Assembly: GCA_964402325.1 (NCBI GenBank) | Contig: CAYOBI010000014.1 | Span: 1 to 37,250, forward strand | Direction: 5' to 3' | Length of the DNA: 37,250 nucleotides | From: Raineyella sp964402325 | GTDB taxonomy: Bacteria > Actinomycetota > Actinomycetes > Propionibacteriales > Propionibacteriaceae | Part shown: in pieces, positions 31,103 to 37,250 of the stretch | Position numbering within the stretch: position 1 is the stretch's first letter | Layout: the number at the start of each line of letters is the position of its first letter | Notes under the pieces: model-generated | Told to the model about the DNA's origin: nothing | What the model saw: only the letters and a program-made list of their open reading frames with translations | The model's database searches: none | Position numbers and translations under genes: made by a program

Positions 31103-32104
31103 CTACCGGCCGACCCGTCCGGTGGTGGCGTGCCGGCGGGCGTGGGCGATGGCGATCGCGAGCAGTTCGCCGGGCAGGTCCGGCGGTCGGCCGCCCTTCG
31201 GCCAGGCGACCTGCAGCGGCCGCGACAGGGCCAGGTCCGCGACGGCGACGGTGGCCACCCGGCCGGCCCGGATCCAGGCCGCGGCGTCCATGCTGCCCAC
31301 CACCCCCGGGGCGATCCCGGCGGCGACCGACGCGAGGACGGCGGCCGCGGTGGGGCACTCCTTGCGGGGCGGCGCCGGGTCGTACGGGGCCAGCGCGGCG
31401 TCGACGAGGCGCCGGGCCGAGGACGCCGGGTCCGGCAGGACCAGCGGCGTACGGGCCAGCTCCGCGGCGGGGATCGGAGCCTCCCGGCGGGCCCACCGGT
31501 GGTGCGGCGCGACGACCACCACCAGCCCCTCGGTCCCGAACGTGAGCACCTCCAGACCGGCCGCCCGGGCCGGTTCCTCGGTGAAGCCGAGGCTCGCCTC
31601 GCCCCGGGCGACCAGGCTGAGCACCCGGCCGGTCGGGGCGACGGAGAGGTCGACCTCGACGTCGCCGGCGGCGGTGAGGGTCGGGGCGTCTTTCGGGGCG
31701 CCGCTGCGGTACCACTGGGCCGCCTGCGCCCGGGTGGTGCTGCGCAGCTCGGCGACCCACATCGGCAGCAGGTGCTCGGCGATCAGTGGCGTCGCGGCGA
31801 CGGCCACCCTGGCCGTACGTTCCCGGCGCAGCAGCGCGACCCCGTCCACCAGCGTCTGGGCCTGGCCCAGCACGCCGCGGGCCCAGGTCACCACCAGGGC
31901 GCCTTCGGGGGTCAGCGTCGACCCGTGCGGCGTACGTTCCACCAGGTCGAGGCGCAGCTCGCGCTCGAGGTTGCGCAGGGTGCGGGAGGCGTTCGGCTGG
32001 GCGATGTCGAGGGCCCGGGCGGCGGCGCCGACGCTGCCCTGCTCGGCGACGGCGACGAGCAACTCGAGGGCGGCCGGGTCGGGCCAGCGGTGGTTCACGA
32101 CCAC
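31103..32104 (-). CDS. LysR-family transcriptional regulator
   Basis: The 333-residue protein has an N-terminal winged helix (about residues 10-68; EQGSVGAAARALDIAQPNAS, LERELRLDLVERTPHGSTLT) and a periplasmic-binding-protein-like effector domain. The exact ligand is unknown. Two GTG codons (32104 and 32098 on the - strand) are possible starts; the first is given. It is 25 bases downstream of the YCII-family gene and likely in one transcript with it. LysR proteins usually control a neighbouring or divergent gene; the divergent gene here is uvrA, so a target is not evident. Confidence 0.88.
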   Translation of the reverse strand: MVVNHRWPDPAALELLVAVAEQGSVGAAARALDIAQPNASRTLRNLERELRLDLVERTPHGSTLTPEGALVVTWARGVLGQAQTLVDGVALLRRERTARVAVAATPLIAEHLLPMWVAELRSTTRAQAAQWYRSGAPKDAPTLTAAGDVEVDLSVAPTGRVLSLVARGEASLGFTEEPARAAGLEVLTFGTEGLVVVVAPHHRWARREAPIPAAELARTPLVLPDPASSARRLVDAALAPYDPAPPRKECPTAAAVLASVAAGIAPGVVGSMDAAAWIRAGRVATVAVADLALSRPLQVAWPKGGRPPDLPGELLAIAIAHARRHATTGRVGR

Positions 32105-32129
32105 CTGCCCGTCCCGGCCGGCGCGCCGG

Positions 32130-32498
32130 TCAGGTCCACCGGCCGTCGCGGAAGGACGTGGCCGAGGCGCGCACCTCGACGATGCCGTACGTCGCGCCGG
32201 GGCACTTCTCCGCCCAGGCGAGGGCGGTGGCCCGGTCCGGGACGTCCAGGACGAACACGCCCATCAGCGGTTCGGTCGCCGGTGCGAACGGTCCGTGCCG
32301 GGCGTCGACGGCCCAGGTGCGCCGGGTCAGGCTGGTGCCCTCGGACGGCGAGGTGAGCACCTCCGCCGCGACCAGCACTCCGGCCTCCTCGAGCTCCCGG
32401 CCGTACGCCCCGAACGCCTCCTGCATGGCCGCCAGGGCCTCCGGCGACACCTCGCCCGGCTTCGGCTCGGCGTTGTTCAGCAGCAGCACACAGCGCAT
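32130..32498 (-). CDS. YCII-related (DGPF-type) domain protein
   Basis: The 122-residue protein starts MRCVLLLNNAEPKPGEVSPE, and has MQEAFGAYGRELEEAGVLVAAEVLTSP and FVLDVPDRATALAWAEKCP, typical of small YCII/DGPF dimeric alpha-beta barrel proteins. Some act as dehalogenase-like enzymes, and in many actinobacteria such genes sit beside ECF sigma factors; here the neighbour is a LysR gene. Function is unknown. ATG at 32498 (- strand) has a near-perfect AAGGAGGT six bases upstream. A longer frame from 32876 runs into uvrA and was rejected. Confidence 0.85.
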   Translation of the reverse strand: MRCVLLLNNAEPKPGEVSPEALAAMQEAFGAYGRELEEAGVLVAAEVLTSPSEGTSLTRRTWAVDARHGPFAPATEPLMGVFVLDVPDRATALAWAEKCPGATYGIVEVRASATSFRDGRWT

Positions 32499-32589
32499 GA
32501 TGACCTCCTTGCCCTCCCAGGGTGGTCGACCCGGCCGCCGTTGGCAATGGGCCCCGCCGCGCAGATCCGGACTGTCTGACCGTTGTGCA

Positions 32590-32601
32590 TAGGATTGCCG
32601 G
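32590..32601 (+). promoter_or_regulatory. Putative leaderless promoter -10 of uvrA
   Basis: TAGGAT (32590-32595), six bases, then the GTG start. AGGA in it could also serve as a ribosome binding site at seven bases, so this case is ambiguous. The region is divergent from the YCII gene. Confidence 0.4.
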
Positions 32602-35608
<3,007 letters not shown>

Positions 35609-35616
<8 letters not shown>

Positions 35617-36040
35617 CGCCCTTGACGACGATCTCGTCGCCCTGCACCTCGAGGGTGGCCGGGGTCAGGGCGCTGGGCGCGGGGCCGTCGAGCACCTTGC
35701 CGCCGTCCACCGAGAAGTACGAGTTGTGGCACAGGCAGTGGATCCGGTGGTCCGCGGTGATCTGGCGGACCGGGCAGCCCTGGTGCGAGCAGATGTCGGA
35801 GAACGCCTGGAACGTGCCGGCCGTCGGCTGGGTCACCACGTAGCCGTCGTCGGGGTAGATGACGCCCGAGCCGACCGGGATGTCGGACGTCTTGACGCGC
35901 AGCTGGCGATTGTTCTTGGTCCGGGTCCTGGCGTTGCCGCCGGTGGAGTCGGCGGAGCAGGCCGTCAGTCCGATCGGGGTCGACACGGCGAAGGCCCCGG
36001 CTCCGGCGAGCTTGAAAACGGTGCGGCGCTGCGCTTGCAT
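35609..36040 (-). CDS. Rieske [2Fe-2S] protein with Tat/lipoprotein signal
   Basis: The 143-residue protein starts MQAQRRTVFKLAGAGAFAVS, a twin-arginine signal, and has a lipobox LTAC with C28, so it is probably a lipoprotein exported folded. The Rieske domain binds the cluster through C84 and H86 (CSHQGC) and C102 and H105 (CLCHNSYF); C89 and C104 can form the usual disulfide. The standard CPCHGSxF is changed to CLCHNSYF. It is a stand-alone small Rieske protein, not the QcrA subunit, which is larger and membrane-spanning. The redox partner is unknown. ATG at 36040 (- strand) has AGGAGG upstream. Confidence 0.9.
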
Positions 36041-36187
36041 CCAGTTCCTCCTGGGATCGGGGGGGCGCGGTCCGGGAGGCGGGCCCGGAAGCGGGCGGCC
36101 CGGGGTCCGGCGATGTCGCCCCGATGCTAGCCGGGCGCGCCGCACGATGCCCGGCTCGGACCGTGCCGCGGCATCGCTGTGAAGAAA

Positions 36188-36197
36188 CTCACGTGAG
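36188..36197. repeat. CTCACGTGAG palindrome between divergent genes
   Basis: A perfect 10-bp palindrome lies in the 246-base spacer between the Rieske gene (-) and the pyrophosphatase gene (+), a position suited to an operator. No regulator is assigned. Confidence 0.4.
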
Positions 36198-36232
36198 AGA
36201 AATGTCACCGGATCGGCTACTACAACCTGTCA

Positions 36233-36238
36233 TAGACT
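36233..36238 (+). promoter_or_regulatory. Candidate -10 of the pyrophosphatase gene
   Basis: TAGACT would start a transcript near 36245, about 42 bases before the ATG. No clear -35. Confidence 0.25.
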
Positions 36239-36286
36239 TTTGGGGCAACCGTCTGACATCTCTCGCAAGGAAGCCAGGATCACATC

Positions 36287-37250
<964 letters not shown>

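Overview
The window is high-GC DNA of an actinomycete. The pieces that point there are the gene order of the division and cell wall (dcw) cluster with murC-ftsQ-ftsZ-pgeF-sepF-yggT-divIVA, a REC-ANTAR regulator next to polA, a polA-rpsA-uvrB-uvrA block as in mycobacteria, a mycothiol-type maleylpyruvate isomerase family protein, many GTG starts, and several apparently leaderless promoters (TAnnnT, six bases, start codon). I would place it in Actinomycetota, perhaps near Propionibacteriaceae, but the sequence alone does not fix the family.

Region 1 (1-12784) is the peptidoglycan precursor and septum operon on the + strand: ftsI, murE, murF, mraY, murD, ftsW, murG, murC and ftsQ, mostly with 1-4 base overlaps. 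It makes UDP-MurNAc-pentapeptide (MurC-F), lipid I and II (MraY, MurG), and polymerises and crosslinks septal wall (FtsW, FtsI). ftsQ is broken by a 100-N assembly gap in a short tandem repeat. Region 2 (12785-17455) holds ftsZ, pgeF, sepF, yggT and a divIVA/wag31 homologue with a five-fold 11-residue repeat, and ends at a hairpin terminator. The yggS gene often found between pgeF and sepF is absent here.

Region 3 (17456-21053) holds a DksA/TraR-type zinc finger protein, lspA, an RluD-type pseudouridine synthase and pyk, then a strong two-way terminator shared with a tRNA-Leu(CAA) gene on the - strand. Region 4 (21061-28951) is a PdtaR-like REC-ANTAR protein with a histone H1-like N-terminal tail, polA, rpsA with a promoter and long leader, and uvrB; coaE, usual after rpsA in mycobacteria, is not present. 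Region 5 (28952-32601) is accessory: a methyltransferase on +, then on - a metallo-beta-lactamase-fold hydrolase, a maleylpyruvate isomerase family protein, a LysR regulator and a YCII-family protein. Region 6 (32602-37250) holds uvrA with an unusual N-terminal extension, a convergent Tat/lipoprotein Rieske protein, and the 5' part of a membrane pyrophosphatase gene that starts with a lipoprotein-like signal and runs off the window.

No CRISPR array, insertion sequence, prophage or secondary metabolite locus is visible. I found no clearly new multi-gene system; the interesting items are unusual protein extensions and repeats, an altered KTG motif in FtsI, a recurrent leaderless promoter layout, and a likely false assembly gap in ftsQ.
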